From positions 744,001 to 808,000 of the forward strand of contig JAXGLO010000001.1 of the NCBI GenBank assembly GCA_040769125.1: 64,000 nucleotides of DNA, in the 5' to 3' direction. Under the pieces are notes generated by a model that did not search any database, was not told the origin of the DNA, and saw nothing but the letters and a program-made list of their open reading frames with translations. Origin of the DNA: CAIXSE01 sp040769125. Lineage in GTDB: Bacteria; Actinomycetota; Thermoleophilia; UBA2241. Shown here piece by piece: positions 28,394-36,566 of the stretch. A program made the translations under genes and the position numbers. Positions within the stretch are counted from its first letter, which is position 1; each line of letters opens with the position of its first letter.

Positions 28394-29235
28394 GCCACCA
28401 CACGATCACGGTCGTGGACCTGAGCTTCTCGTACCCCGACGGGACGAAGGCGCTGGACGGCGTCTCGTTCGAGGTCGAGCACGGCGAGGCCATCGCCGTG
28501 GTCGGCGCTAATGGTGCCGGAAAGTCGACGCTGCTCATGCACCTGAACGGGCTGCTCACAGCGTCGCACGGTTCCGTCGACATCGGCGGCACGCCGGTGA
28601 CGAAGGGGACGCTGGATGCGATCCGGCGGACGGTCGGCATGGTCTTTCAGGATCCGGACGACCAGCTCTTCATGCCGACCGTCGCCGAGGATGTGGGCTT
28701 TGGCCCCCTCAACATCGGCCTGCCGCCCGAGGACGTGGAGCGTCGCGTCGACGACGCGCTGGCCCGCGTCGACGCGGCGGGCCTCAAGGATCGGGCGCCG
28801 TACCATCTCTCGGGGGGCGAGAAGCGCGCCGTCGCGATCGCCACGGTGCTCGCCATGGAGCCGGCGATCCTCGTCATGGACGAACCGTCGAGCGGCCTCG
28901 ACCCCAGGGCGCGCCGGCGGGTGATCGGCCTGCTCCGCTCCTTCGAGCACACGCGTATCGTCGCTACACACGACCTCGACCTGGCGGCCGATCTCTGCGA
29001 GCGGACCATCGTCATGAGCGCCGGCCGCATCGCTGCCGATGGCCCGACGCGCGAGGTGTTCGGCGACGATGCGCTGCTCGAGGCGTGCGGGCTCGAGCGG
29101 CCGCTGGGCATGCAAGCTTGCCCGGTCTGCGGCGCGAAGAGCGGGCCGACAGGCGGGCCGGCGCTGTCGAGTGCCGAGCCCGCCGAGCCGAACACCGTGC
29201 CCGCCGAGCCGAACACCGTGCCCGCCGAGGGCTGA
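28390..29235 (+). CDS. cbiO: ECF transporter ATPase CbiO
   Basis: A 281-aa ABC ATPase starting at GTG 28390. Walker A (GANGAGKST) is at 39-47, the Q-loop in MVFQDPDDQLF, the signature LSGGEKRAVAIA, Walker B ILVMDEPSSGLDP and the His switch in ATHDLDLA. The ATPase itself ends near residue 245. The tail contains a CPVCG motif and a Pro/Ala-rich segment with a 7-aa unit (AEPNTVP) encoded twice by a perfect 21-bp repeat. It powers the CbiM/CbiQ nickel importer. The tail is unusual for the family and resembles the repeat expansions in the tetrapyrrole genes further on. Confidence 0.95.
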   Translation: MSHHTITVVDLSFSYPDGTKALDGVSFEVEHGEAIAVVGANGAGKSTLLMHLNGLLTASHGSVDIGGTPVTKGTLDAIRRTVGMVFQDPDDQLFMPTVAEDVGFGPLNIGLPPEDVERRVDDALARVDAAGLKDRAPYHLSGGEKRAVAIATVLAMEPAILVMDEPSSGLDPRARRRVIGLLRSFEHTRIVATHDLDLAADLCERTIVMSAGRIAADGPTREVFGDDALLEACGLERPLGMQACPVCGAKSGPTGGPALSSAEPAEPNTVPAEPNTVPAEG

Positions 29236-29324
29236 CGTTCGAGCCTGCCGGGCTGGTCGGCGAGATCGACGCACTCGACCACCGGGGTGTGCCGGTGGTT
29301 GACGCTGGATGGTGGGGGACAGCG

Positions 29325-29362
29325 TACGCGCCGGGGGCTTGTGCTCACGCCCCCGGCGCGTA
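29325..29362. terminator. Strong stem-loop between convergent genes
   Basis: TACGCGCCGGGGGC (29325-29338) pairs perfectly with GCCCCCGGCGCGTA (29349-29362) around a 10-nt loop, between the end of plus-strand cbiO and the end of the minus-strand oxidoreductase gene. No T-tract is present on either side. Position and symmetry suggest a bidirectional transcription end. Confidence 0.6.
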
Positions 29363-29370
29363 TGCTCCAG

Positions 29371-30642
29371 TCAGCCCGCCAGCGCTGCGCGAGGCTCCAG
29401 CGGCCCGGGGCCGTGCATGCGGGCGACGACTCCGTTGTCGAGCAGCCGCAGGCACTCGGACAGGGTCATCTCGGTTCCCAGCTGCCCCATGAGGATGCCC
29501 GCGTTGGCGGTGCGGCCGATGAGCACGAAGCCGGTGAGCCGCCCGTCGGCGAACACGAAGCGTCGGTGGGAGTCGTAGTGCGGCTCGGAGATCACCTCGA
29601 CCGTTGAGCCGGGCTCGCGCCCTCGTCCGTCGCCCCCGCAGATGGCCCCCAGGCCGAAGAAGCTGAGCGAGTTCATCGACACCGTGCCCGCATACGCCAG
29701 GTCGGCTCCGGCCATATTCGCGCCCGCGATCGCGCCTTGTTCGGTGGCGTTGGGCCAGATCGCGTACGATGCGCGGGTACCGGTGAGCCGGTCGGTGGGC
29801 ATCGCTACATCGCCCGCGGCCCAGACGTCGGACACCGATGTGCGCAGGCGGTCGTCGACCTCGATCGCCCCGTTGCACAGTGTGAACTCGGGCGGGACGA
29901 AGCTCGTGTTGGGATGCACGCCCTTGCCCATGAAGACGAGGTCGCACGGCACCACTTCGCCGGTATCGAGCTCGAGCCCCTGGCAGCCGCCGTCATCGCC
30001 GTGCAGGAGCCGGGCGGCCGACGCGCCGAAGATGAACCGCACGCCGCCCTCCTCCAGCCGACGCCTGAGCACGTCGGCGCTCTCGTGGTCGAACTGCTGC
30101 GAGAGGATGTGCTGCGAGGTCACGATGATCGTGATGTCCTGCCCGTGCTCGGCGAGGGCGCCCGCCGTCTTCAGGCTCACCAGCCCGGCGCCCAGCACCG
30201 CCACGCGTTTGCGCTGCCCATCGATAGCGGCAAGCAGCGCCTCGGCGTCTGCCATGGTGCGCATCACGAACACGTCGCCCGGCCCCGCGCCCTCGATCTC
30301 CTGGCGGTTGGCTGAGGCGCCGCTGGCGATCAGCAGCTTGTCGTAGCCGATCGCTGAGCCGTCATCGAGGTCGATCTCGCGCTCGGCAGGGCGTAGACCG
30401 GTGACCCGCTTGCCGCCCACGAACTCGATACGGAGCCGTTCGTTGTGGTCGGCGGGACGGATGCGCATGCGCTCGGGGGTAGTCTGGCCCCCCACGAAAT
30501 ACGTGGTGAGGCAGCGCGAGTACGCCTGCTCGCGCTCCTCACTCACGATCGTGACCGAGCCGTCGGGGTCTCTGGCGCGGATGGCGTCAGCGGCAAAGAC
30601 ACCTGCAGCGCTGTTTCCGATGATGACGTAGCGCATCGCCAT
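29371..30642 (-). CDS. FAD/NAD(P)-dependent oxidoreductase of the CODH operon
   Basis: A 423-aa flavoprotein of the pyridine nucleotide-disulphide oxidoreductase class II/NADH oxidase group. The FAD-binding start is MRYVIIGNSAAGVFAADAIR; the NAD-binding fold is VAVLGAGLVSLKTAGALA. The second FAD motif is TSVSDVWAAGDVA. A Cys at about residue 44 (YSRCLTTYF) matches the redox-active Cys of NADH oxidases and CoA-disulphide reductases. The ATG overlaps the cooS stop. In known cooS-cooF-oxidoreductase clusters this protein is proposed to pass electrons from CO to NAD(P)+; that role is inferred here from context. Confidence 0.88.
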   Translation of the reverse strand: MAMRYVIIGNSAAGVFAADAIRARDPDGSVTIVSEEREQAYSRCLTTYFVGGQTTPERMRIRPADHNERLRIEFVGGKRVTGLRPAEREIDLDDGSAIGYDKLLIASGASANRQEIEGAGPGDVFVMRTMADAEALLAAIDGQRKRVAVLGAGLVSLKTAGALAEHGQDITIIVTSQHILSQQFDHESADVLRRRLEEGGVRFIFGASAARLLHGDDGGCQGLELDTGEVVPCDLVFMGKGVHPNTSFVPPEFTLCNGAIEVDDRLRTSVSDVWAAGDVAMPTDRLTGTRASYAIWPNATEQGAIAGANMAGADLAYAGTVSMNSLSFFGLGAICGGDGRGREPGSTVEVISEPHYDSHRRFVFADGRLTGFVLIGRTANAGILMGQLGTEMTLSECLRLLDNGVVARMHGPGPLEPRAALAG

Positions 30643-32540
30643 CAGATTCCAAGTGCGGTGCGCTTCGCCTTGATGTGTTCCACCATCGCCTCAGCCGCTT
30701 TCACCGGGTCGGGCTCCACGAGGAAGACGCCGCCGGTGAGCGACGTGAGATCCTCGGTCAGCACCTTCACCACGGTGGGGCCGCCGAGTACGTAGGGCGC
30801 CATGCCCACGTGCGTGAGCAGCCCGAGGTCCACGGCCCACGTGCCGATGGAGATGGCCTTCTCGTGTGAGAGCTCGGGCGCCGACGCCGCCACGGGCAGG
30901 TCCTTCACGGCCACGCCGAGGTACGCCGCCAGTGCGCCGAGCAGGTCGCCGATGCGGCTGTTGTCCACGCAGCTGCCCATGTGCAGCACCGGTGGCAGCG
31001 GCTGGCCGAGGCCGGCGGCCTCTCCCACGGCGGTGAGCACCGCGCGGAGGCCATCGCCGGCGTAGTCGGCGGCGCCCTGCGGGTTCATCAGGCCCACCTT
31101 GCCGCAGGCGTGTGCGGCGCAGCCGGTGACGACCACCAGCACGTTCTGGCGCACAAGCTCCTTGGCGATGGTGACGATGTTGCGGTCCTGCGGGAAGCGC
31201 GGGTTGTTGCACCCCACGATGCCCACCGCGCCCAGCACGTTGCCGGCCACGATGTTGTCGACGAGCGGCTTGAGCGGGCTCTCGGCGTCGATCGCCGAAA
31301 GCGCTCCGACGATCGCCTCCACGGAGAAGCCGCCCCACATCTCGCACTTGTCGCTCGGGATGTCTACACGCGCGAGGTCGCGGCTCTTGTAGGCCTCGAT
31401 GCCCATCCGCACGATTGCCGCGGCGTCTTCGTCGGCGGTCTTGGCGTCGAACGGAACGTACTCGGCGCCGGGGATCTTGCCGATCTCGTGCGTCGTGACG
31501 ACCTTGGTGTGGTAGCACGCGGCGATCTGCGGCAGCGACGGCATGATGCACTGCACGTCCACGACCATGAGGTCGACCGCGCCGGTGATGATGGCCAGCT
31601 CCTGCGAGAGGTAGTTGCCTGCTGCGGCGATGCCCTGGCGCATCAGCACTTCGTTGCCGGTGCAGCACAGCCCGGAGAGCTGGATGCCGGCGGCGCCCGC
31701 CGCTACGGCCTCGGGCTCGAGCTTGCGCGCCCACTCCACGATCTTCTCGGAGAGGAACGGCACGTGCCCGTGCACGATGATGTTGACCTTGTCCTTCGCC
31801 AGCACGCCGAGGTTGGCCTCGGTCTTCACCGGCTGGGGCGTGCCGAATACGATGTCCTGCACGTCCGTGGCGAGCTTGAGTCCGGAGTAGCCGTCCACAA
31901 GCCCCATCCTCAGCGTGTTCAGCAGGATGCTCACCGGATCCGCGTCGCAGCCCATGGTGGTTGCGTGCATCACGCGGCGGATCTCCTGGTCGGGCGAGCG
32001 GGGCAGGATGCCGAGCTCGCCCCACGCCTCCACCCGCTCGGCCGGCGCCATGGCCTTCAGGTAGGCGTTGGGCTCAGAGCCGGCGGCGAACGTGCCGAGG
32101 ATGAAACGCGCTACCTCCTTGGCGAGCGCGTACTTGTCTTTGCCGTCGGCCTCGATGCCGAGCGCCGATGCGATGGCGCCGAGCTTAGCCTCGTCGGTGA
32201 TGTCGTACGGAGCGGCTTTGTCGGCGGCCAGCTCGAGGATCTCCACCGTCTCGTACGCGTGGTCCACGTGCGTGGCGGCGCCGCCGGTGGTGCTGCGCAG
32301 CAAGTTGCGCGCAACGATCGTGTCGGCCGACGCGCCACAGATCCCTGCGCTCGGCTCGCCGAACGGGTTGATACGGCAGGGGCCCTGCAAGCAGTTCCGG
32401 CAGCATACGCCGAGCTCGCCAAAGCCGCACTGCGGCTGCTGGGCGTCGTATCGGTCCCAGGTGATCTGAACGCCCTCGGCATACGCCTTGTCGATCATCT
32501 TGCGCGACGCCGGGTCGATTGATTTACGGAAGCTGTCCAC
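30642..32540 (-). CDS. cooS: Anaerobic Ni-CO dehydrogenase catalytic subunit
   Basis: A 632-aa monofunctional carbon monoxide dehydrogenase, starting at GTG 32540 after AGGAGGTG. N-terminal cysteines of the D and B clusters are in CGFGELGVCCRNCLQGPCRI and GICGA. C-cluster ligand regions are visible: the His of VHGHVPFLSEKI, GLCCTGNE, a Cys in DVQCIMPSL, the Cys of GIVGCNNPR, VTGCAAHACGKVG and MGSCVDNSRIG. All look intact. It oxidises CO to CO2 (or the reverse) in the cytoplasm as a homodimer. It is encoded between cooF and the flavoprotein, with cooC upstream. Confidence 0.98.
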   Translation of the reverse strand: MDSFRKSIDPASRKMIDKAYAEGVQITWDRYDAQQPQCGFGELGVCCRNCLQGPCRINPFGEPSAGICGASADTIVARNLLRSTTGGAATHVDHAYETVEILELAADKAAPYDITDEAKLGAIASALGIEADGKDKYALAKEVARFILGTFAAGSEPNAYLKAMAPAERVEAWGELGILPRSPDQEIRRVMHATTMGCDADPVSILLNTLRMGLVDGYSGLKLATDVQDIVFGTPQPVKTEANLGVLAKDKVNIIVHGHVPFLSEKIVEWARKLEPEAVAAGAAGIQLSGLCCTGNEVLMRQGIAAAGNYLSQELAIITGAVDLMVVDVQCIMPSLPQIAACYHTKVVTTHEIGKIPGAEYVPFDAKTADEDAAAIVRMGIEAYKSRDLARVDIPSDKCEMWGGFSVEAIVGALSAIDAESPLKPLVDNIVAGNVLGAVGIVGCNNPRFPQDRNIVTIAKELVRQNVLVVVTGCAAHACGKVGLMNPQGAADYAGDGLRAVLTAVGEAAGLGQPLPPVLHMGSCVDNSRIGDLLGALAAYLGVAVKDLPVAASAPELSHEKAISIGTWAVDLGLLTHVGMAPYVLGGPTVVKVLTEDLTSLTGGVFLVEPDPVKAAEAMVEHIKAKRTALGI

Positions 32541-32542
32541 GG

Positions 32543-33034
32543 TTACACCTCCTCCTGCCGTAGATAGGTGACGACGAAGTCACGCTTCTTCTCGCGGCTG
32601 AACTCCTCGACCTCGGCCGCGTGCAGCGCGCCCGTTGGGCATGCGGCGACGCACGCAGGCCCTTCCAGATGGACGCACAGGTCGCACTTCACGGCCTTGT
32701 GGTCGGCGCCCTGTGTGACCGCACCGAACGGGCAGGTCATCACGCACATCCAGCACCCGACGCACTTGTCGGCGTCGCACAGCACCGTGCCGCTCTCGTC
32801 GCGGTAGAGCGCTCCGCTCATGCACGCGCGCATGCACGCCGCGTCGGTGCAGTGCCGGCACTGCAGCGGGAAGCGCAGCCCGCCGTCCTCCAGCACCGTG
32901 ATGGATACGGGTGGGCGTTCGCCGGCCAGCACGGCCCCCAAAAAGCTCCCCGCCGTGCTGTGTGCGGCGGCACATGCTAGTTCGCACGTGTGGCAGCCGA
33001 GGCACTTCTGGATGTCTACCAGGACTCCTCGCAT
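32543..33034 (-). CDS. cooF: CooF-like polyferredoxin
   Basis: A 163-aa iron-sulphur protein starting at ATG 33034 after TAGGAG. Four cysteine groups are visible: CLGCHTCELAC, CRHCTDAACMRAC, CVGCWMCVMTC and CDLCVHLEGPACVAACP, enough for four [4Fe-4S] clusters. It belongs to the 4Fe-4S dicluster/DmsB-like electron carriers and, next to cooS, should accept electrons from CO oxidation and pass them to the flavoprotein or another acceptor. It lacks a signal peptide, so it is cytoplasmic. Only 2 bp separate it from cooS, so they are co-transcribed. Confidence 0.93.
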   Translation of the reverse strand: MRGVLVDIQKCLGCHTCELACAAAHSTAGSFLGAVLAGERPPVSITVLEDGGLRFPLQCRHCTDAACMRACMSGALYRDESGTVLCDADKCVGCWMCVMTCPFGAVTQGADHKAVKCDLCVHLEGPACVAACPTGALHAAEVEEFSREKKRDFVVTYLRQEEV

Positions 33035-33067
33035 GGCTCCTAACCCCCCTTCAACTTTCGTTGTTGC

Positions 33068-33853
33068 TCATTCGTCTTCAAGCCGCTCCCTGATGGTGTG
33101 GAGCAGCCGCCTGAACGCCTCCTTCTCCTCCTCGGTAAGAACGTCGTATGCCGAGCTCCCGTCGCGGTCCGACAGGCGCACCCGCTCGATAGTCGGCAGC
33201 GCTCCGATGAGGGGCCGCTCGCCGAGCGCCGAGGTGATGAAGTCGAGGTCGTCCGGGGTGGCCACTTTGTTGGCGAGCCATAGTATCCGTTCGACGCCGA
33301 TCTCGGCGCACATGCGCTCGATCTCAAACCCACATTGCACCGACCGCACGCCCGGCTCCACCACCACGAGCATCGCGTCTACGCTGCGCGCGGTGGCCCG
33401 GCCGAGGTGCTCCACACCGGCCTCCATGTCCATCAGGAGCGTCTCGTCCCGCGCCAGCACGAGTTCGTCGACGAGCGAGCGGATGAAGGTGGACTCGGGG
33501 CACGCACAGCCGCCGCCTCCACGGGAGGCCGCACCCACCACCAGCAGATGGAGCCCCCGGACGGGATAGGCGAATCGCTCGGCGACATCTGACACATCCG
33601 GGTTGAGCGTGAAGATCTGACCCGAGCTCCTGACCTTGGCGCCGGTGCGCTCCTCGATCAGGCCGACCTCCTCGGCGACGGTGGTGATCTGCGCCTGCTC
33701 GGCACGTGGGATGCCGAGCGTGGAGGCCACGTTGGCGTCGGGGTCGGCATCAAGAAGGATGACCCGCTCGCCATCGTCGGCGAGCAGGAGGGAAAACACA
33801 GTTGCGACGGTCGTCTTGCCGACGCCGCCTTTACCAGTGATCGCTAGTTTCAG
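33068..33853 (-). CDS. cooC: CooC-type nickel-insertion ATPase, CTG start
   Basis: A MinD/ParA-like ATPase of 261 aa if it begins at CTG 33853. That start gives MKLAITGKGGVGKTT, the expected CooC N-terminus with the deviant Walker A. The first ATG in this frame lies after the P-loop, so an ATG start would remove the nucleotide site. Between the upstream in-frame stop and the P-loop there is no ATG, GTG or TTG. DADPDANVAS and LLMDMEAGVEHLGRAT supply further ATPase motifs; MIVGAASRGGGGCACPE-like residues near 120 include the Cys pair that binds nickel in CooC dimers. It matures CooS. An overlapping 8-codon ORF probably delivers ribosomes. Confidence 0.85.
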   Translation of the reverse strand: MKLAITGKGGVGKTTVATVFSLLLADDGERVILLDADPDANVASTLGIPRAEQAQITTVAEEVGLIEERTGAKVRSSGQIFTLNPDVSDVAERFAYPVRGLHLLVVGAASRGGGGCACPESTFIRSLVDELVLARDETLLMDMEAGVEHLGRATARSVDAMLVVVEPGVRSVQCGFEIERMCAEIGVERILWLANKVATPDDLDFITSALGERPLIGALPTIERVRLSDRDGSSAYDVLTEEEKEAFRRLLHTIRERLEDE

Positions 33854-33876
33854 GGCTGACCACCACCCACGATCAT
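33850..33876 (-). CDS. Leader mini-ORF overlapping cooC, 8 aa
   Basis: ATG 33876 follows a good GGGAGGAAG site and reads MIVGGGQP before TGA at 33852-33850, which overlaps the CTG proposed for cooC (CCCTGAAA). The arrangement suggests termination-reinitiation coupling. Alternatively, one missing base would fuse this ATG to cooC, so a sequencing error must be excluded. Confidence 0.5.
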   Translation of the reverse strand: MIVGGGQP

Positions 33877-33893
33877 CTGAGCTTCCTCCCGCT

Positions 33894-33926
33894 TATACAG
33901 TATACCCCGAAACGTACCCCGAAACG
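33894..33926 (-). promoter_or_regulatory. Candidate coo promoter with tandem 12-bp repeats
   Basis: Two perfect adjacent copies of TACCCCGAAACG (33903-33914 and 33915-33926, plus-strand reading) adjoin an inverted repeat TATAC-A-GTATA (33894-33904). On the minus strand TATACT is a likely -10, 18-20 bp upstream of the leader ORF. The tandem units are candidate activator sites in the -35 region. The regulator is unknown; no CooA- or RcoM-like gene is in the window. Confidence 0.5.
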
Positions 33927-33979
33927 GTCCGGAAGCTGCGGATTTGGTGAGCAAGAGCAGGCGCGACAGGCAAGACAGA

Positions 33980-35137
33980 CTACGTTGCATTCACGACTCG
34001 ATTTCTTCCAGTCTCTTTTGCCTTGTACAGGGCATTGTCACTTTCACGCATCGCATCATCGATATCGCCGGCACTCTGGGGGATAAAGGTCTTGATGCCG
34101 GCACTCGTGGTAATCCGGATGTTCGGGCCAATAACGAGTTCCTGAATTGCCAGACGTATCCGCTCCGCCAGGCTAGTTGCGCCGTCGCTATCTTCGAGTG
34201 TCAGGAGCGCAAACTCCTCGCCCCCGATACGGGCAAAAAGGTCATACGGGCGAATCTTCTGATGAATGGTCTCCACAAACGATTTCAGAACGACGTCGCC
34301 TTGCTGATGGCCATAGGTATCGTTGACTCTCTTGAAATGATCGATATCCAGCATGATGATCGAGGCGGCGAGGCTGCGTCTGACTGCATAGCTGAGGATC
34401 TCGGTGCTCTTGTCGAAGAATGATCTTCTGTTCAGAGCGCCGGTCAAAGGGTCGGTGGTTGCGGCGATGATCAGTTTTTTGTCGGTTTCCTCCTTGGCCA
34501 AAACCATGAACCCGATGTTGGAGACAATCGTCGATATGAACAAGAGGAGAAATGTTGTGGTCTGGGGACCGGCTGAGGTGAGCAGGCTGAAGCTGACTAC
34601 GTGCGCGGACCATGTTCGCACCAAAAACGCTACCCCGAGCACAACAAAGATTGCTCCGATAGCGAATCTCAGACGTTCCTTCCAGCCGCCACGCAACAGC
34701 ATGATGCCGCCCAGCACGAACATGCATGAGAGGATGATGCTCGACACGATGACGTAGCGTGATTCCGGCAAGGCACTCGAAGGGATCGCATACACAGCCA
34801 CAAACGTAACGGCCCCTAGTGCAGCGACAAGACGAAAAGACCAGATAAATCTGACGGATGCCTTTTCGAGGATACAAAATGCTGTCATTTGAAGTGCATA
34901 TCCTGCATATATGATTATGTTGCCGACACATCCAGAAAGCCAGAATGGAATAGCTTCACGCAGATACAACAGGCAATATCCGGCAGTCAGGCACGACAGT
35001 CCTGAAATGAATATCATTAGGGAATGTGTTTTGTTTCTCTGCCTGTCATAAAGTAGCAGCAGAATGAGCACGAGTGCATTGGCAATCGAAATCAATATCA
35101 ATGTGGTTTTTACATCAAGTAGAGCGAATGAATGCAT
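33980..35137 (-). CDS. Membrane diguanylate cyclase (7TM-GGDEF)
   Basis: A 385-aa protein with ATG 35137 after GGGAGGG. About seven hydrophobic segments fill residues 8-220, a 7TM-type sensor, followed by a GGDEF domain from about 225. The active-site loop reads GGEEF in ARIGGEEFALL, and an RxxD inhibitory site (RPYD) lies five residues before it, so it should make cyclic di-GMP and show product inhibition. Base composition is clearly lower in G+C than the CODH genes, suggesting separate ancestry. It stands alone between cooC and an IS21 remnant. Confidence 0.92.
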   Translation of the reverse strand: MHSFALLDVKTTLILISIANALVLILLLLYDRQRNKTHSLMIFISGLSCLTAGYCLLYLREAIPFWLSGCVGNIIIYAGYALQMTAFCILEKASVRFIWSFRLVAALGAVTFVAVYAIPSSALPESRYVIVSSIILSCMFVLGGIMLLRGGWKERLRFAIGAIFVVLGVAFLVRTWSAHVVSFSLLTSAGPQTTTFLLLFISTIVSNIGFMVLAKEETDKKLIIAATTDPLTGALNRRSFFDKSTEILSYAVRRSLAASIIMLDIDHFKRVNDTYGHQQGDVVLKSFVETIHQKIRPYDLFARIGGEEFALLTLEDSDGATSLAERIRLAIQELVIGPNIRITTSAGIKTFIPQSAGDIDDAMRESDNALYKAKETGRNRVVNAT

Positions 35138-35435
35138 TTGCCCTCCCTGTTATTTGATAAGCACAACACCCGTCCGTGGGGAATAGGAGACCCAGTAATG
35201 CAACTATGTCGGCAGTCTTCATATTCCTGCGCTCAACGTGCCTGCGCTTCAGCTGCGCGCTGAGCACTGTGCATATCAGAATACCGTGTGTTGCGTCAGC
35301 TGGAAGCGCGCGTCAGGCTCCACGCGTTCCGTCCGTGTCTTCCACGAACGGCCATCCAGCCAGATGTCGAGAGAGAAGGATGGCGCTGATCGTCTGGGTG
35401 AAGGTGGCAACTGTTAACGCTGGTCTCTGTCAACG

Positions 35436-35507
35436 CCGGTCTCAAACTGACCCAGCTCAGCCGGTCTCGAACTGATCCAGCTCAGCCGGTCTCGAGCTGA
35501 CCCAGCT
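35436..35507 (-). mobile_element. IS21-like terminal repeats, three 25-bp units
   Basis: Units starting at 35436, 35461 and 35486 (CCGGTCTC, then AAACTGACCCAGCTCAG with small changes) repeat with a period of exactly 25 bp. With the istB fragment that follows, they mark one end of a decayed IS21-family element. In 35138-35435 I see no supported gene. Confidence 0.65.
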
Positions 35508-35590
35508 TCAGGCCGTCTTGGTCTTGGTCTTGGCGTCTTTGGCTGAGAGCCTGCCGGCCTTGCGTTTGTCGCGCAGGCGGTGGCTTGAGG
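35508..35590 (-). pseudogene. IS21 IstB fragment, extreme C-terminus
   Basis: Minus-strand residues SHRLRDKRKAGRLSAKDAKT match the tail of IS21 IstB ATPases and end at a stop at 35508 directly inside the terminal repeats. Everything upstream of about 35590 is unrelated GC-rich sequence, so only the tail remains. It differs in sequence from the 19546-19670 remnant, so two distinct IS21-like elements once inserted here. Confidence 0.6.
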
Positions 35591-35705
35591 CGGGGGGGAG
35601 CACTACAGGAGCACTACAGGGGAGCGCTACATGCGCGCGCTTCCGGTGTCTACCTACGGAGCTCGCGGCGTCCGCTCGATGCATTTGCTCGGGGGCAGCG
35701 CTCGG

Positions 35706-36503
35706 TCAGCCGGTTCCCAGCGCCTCGCGCGCATGCTCCGATGGCCGTGGGTAGTAGGGCCCATCGAAGCGCTTCGTGCTGATGGCGTGCGACGGACAGC
35801 GGTTGTAGCAGCGCCAGCAGCCGAAGCAGCGCTCCTGGTCGAAAACGGGGTACGGCGTGAGCGCGATCGCGTTGTAGGGACATCCTCGCTCGCACGTGCC
35901 GCACCTCGTGCATGTCGCCGCGTCGACCCGCTTCTCTCCCATGCGGTCACGTGCAGTCGTGCGTGGACGCTGTGGCATGAGGCGCGAGAGACGCGGTACT
36001 TCGACCGCGGCGAGGCTGGACACAGACGAGGGTAGTGAATCGACGAAGCGCTCGAAGGAGCGCATCCTCGCATGGCTTGGCTGATTTCCGAAACCCAGGC
36101 CGCGCGCGATCATGGGCGGATACGACTCCGGCATGCGAAGTGAGTGGGAGGCGACGACCGTGAACCTGGCGCTGCTCGCGGCTGCGATGAAGTCGGATGC
36201 GGTGCGCGCGCTCATAAGCCCATAGGTGTTGAGGCAGAAGGCCGGCTTTGCCGCCTGGTCAGGCAGGCCGGCCAGGTAGCGGATGAAGCGCTCGGGGATG
36301 CTGCCGAAGTCGGTGAACGTCGCTAGACCGACCGCATCATAGGCGGCAAGATCGGCGCCAGGAACCACGGTGATGTCGACAAGGTCGACCGGGATGCTAA
36401 GACGTGCGGCGATGAACTTGCAGGCAAGCTTCGTATTGCCCGAACCCGAGTAGTAGCAGATGGCCCAACGGATGGCCCGGCTACCTAGAGCGTCGTGCAT
36501 CAT
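35706..36503 (-). CDS. EFR1-type flavodoxin-ferredoxin protein
   Basis: A 265-aa cytoplasmic redox protein. The N-terminal flavodoxin-like domain has the phosphate-binding motif YYSGSGNTKLAC (about 18-29) and a second FMN loop around FCLNTYGLMSART. The C-terminal part carries two [4Fe-4S] motifs, CTRCGTCERGCP and CFGCWRCYNRCP. This is the architecture of EFR1 family ferredoxins, common in anaerobes. The electron partners are unknown. The start at ATG 36503 or 36500 is uncertain. It is a single gene with no co-directional close neighbour. Confidence 0.9.
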   Translation of the reverse strand: MMHDALGSRAIRWAICYYSGSGNTKLACKFIAARLSIPVDLVDITVVPGADLAAYDAVGLATFTDFGSIPERFIRYLAGLPDQAAKPAFCLNTYGLMSARTASDFIAAASSARFTVVASHSLRMPESYPPMIARGLGFGNQPSHARMRSFERFVDSLPSSVSSLAAVEVPRLSRLMPQRPRTTARDRMGEKRVDAATCTRCGTCERGCPYNAIALTPYPVFDQERCFGCWRCYNRCPSHAISTKRFDGPYYPRPSEHAREALGTG

Positions 36504-36566
36504 CGGCTGGCTGGTGGATCGGCAACTAGTTTGCAGCGCCGCAACCCACTCAAAGGTAGCAACGAT

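Noticed and set aside
30691..32522. Long ORFs on both strands within cooS (444 and 513 aa)
   Set aside because: CooS motifs are unambiguous in one frame; the others are shadows with biased composition.
35578..35705. Plus-strand ORFs near 35.6 kb as a real gene
   Set aside because: The sequence is repeat-rich debris beside an IS21 remnant, without start signals or family match.
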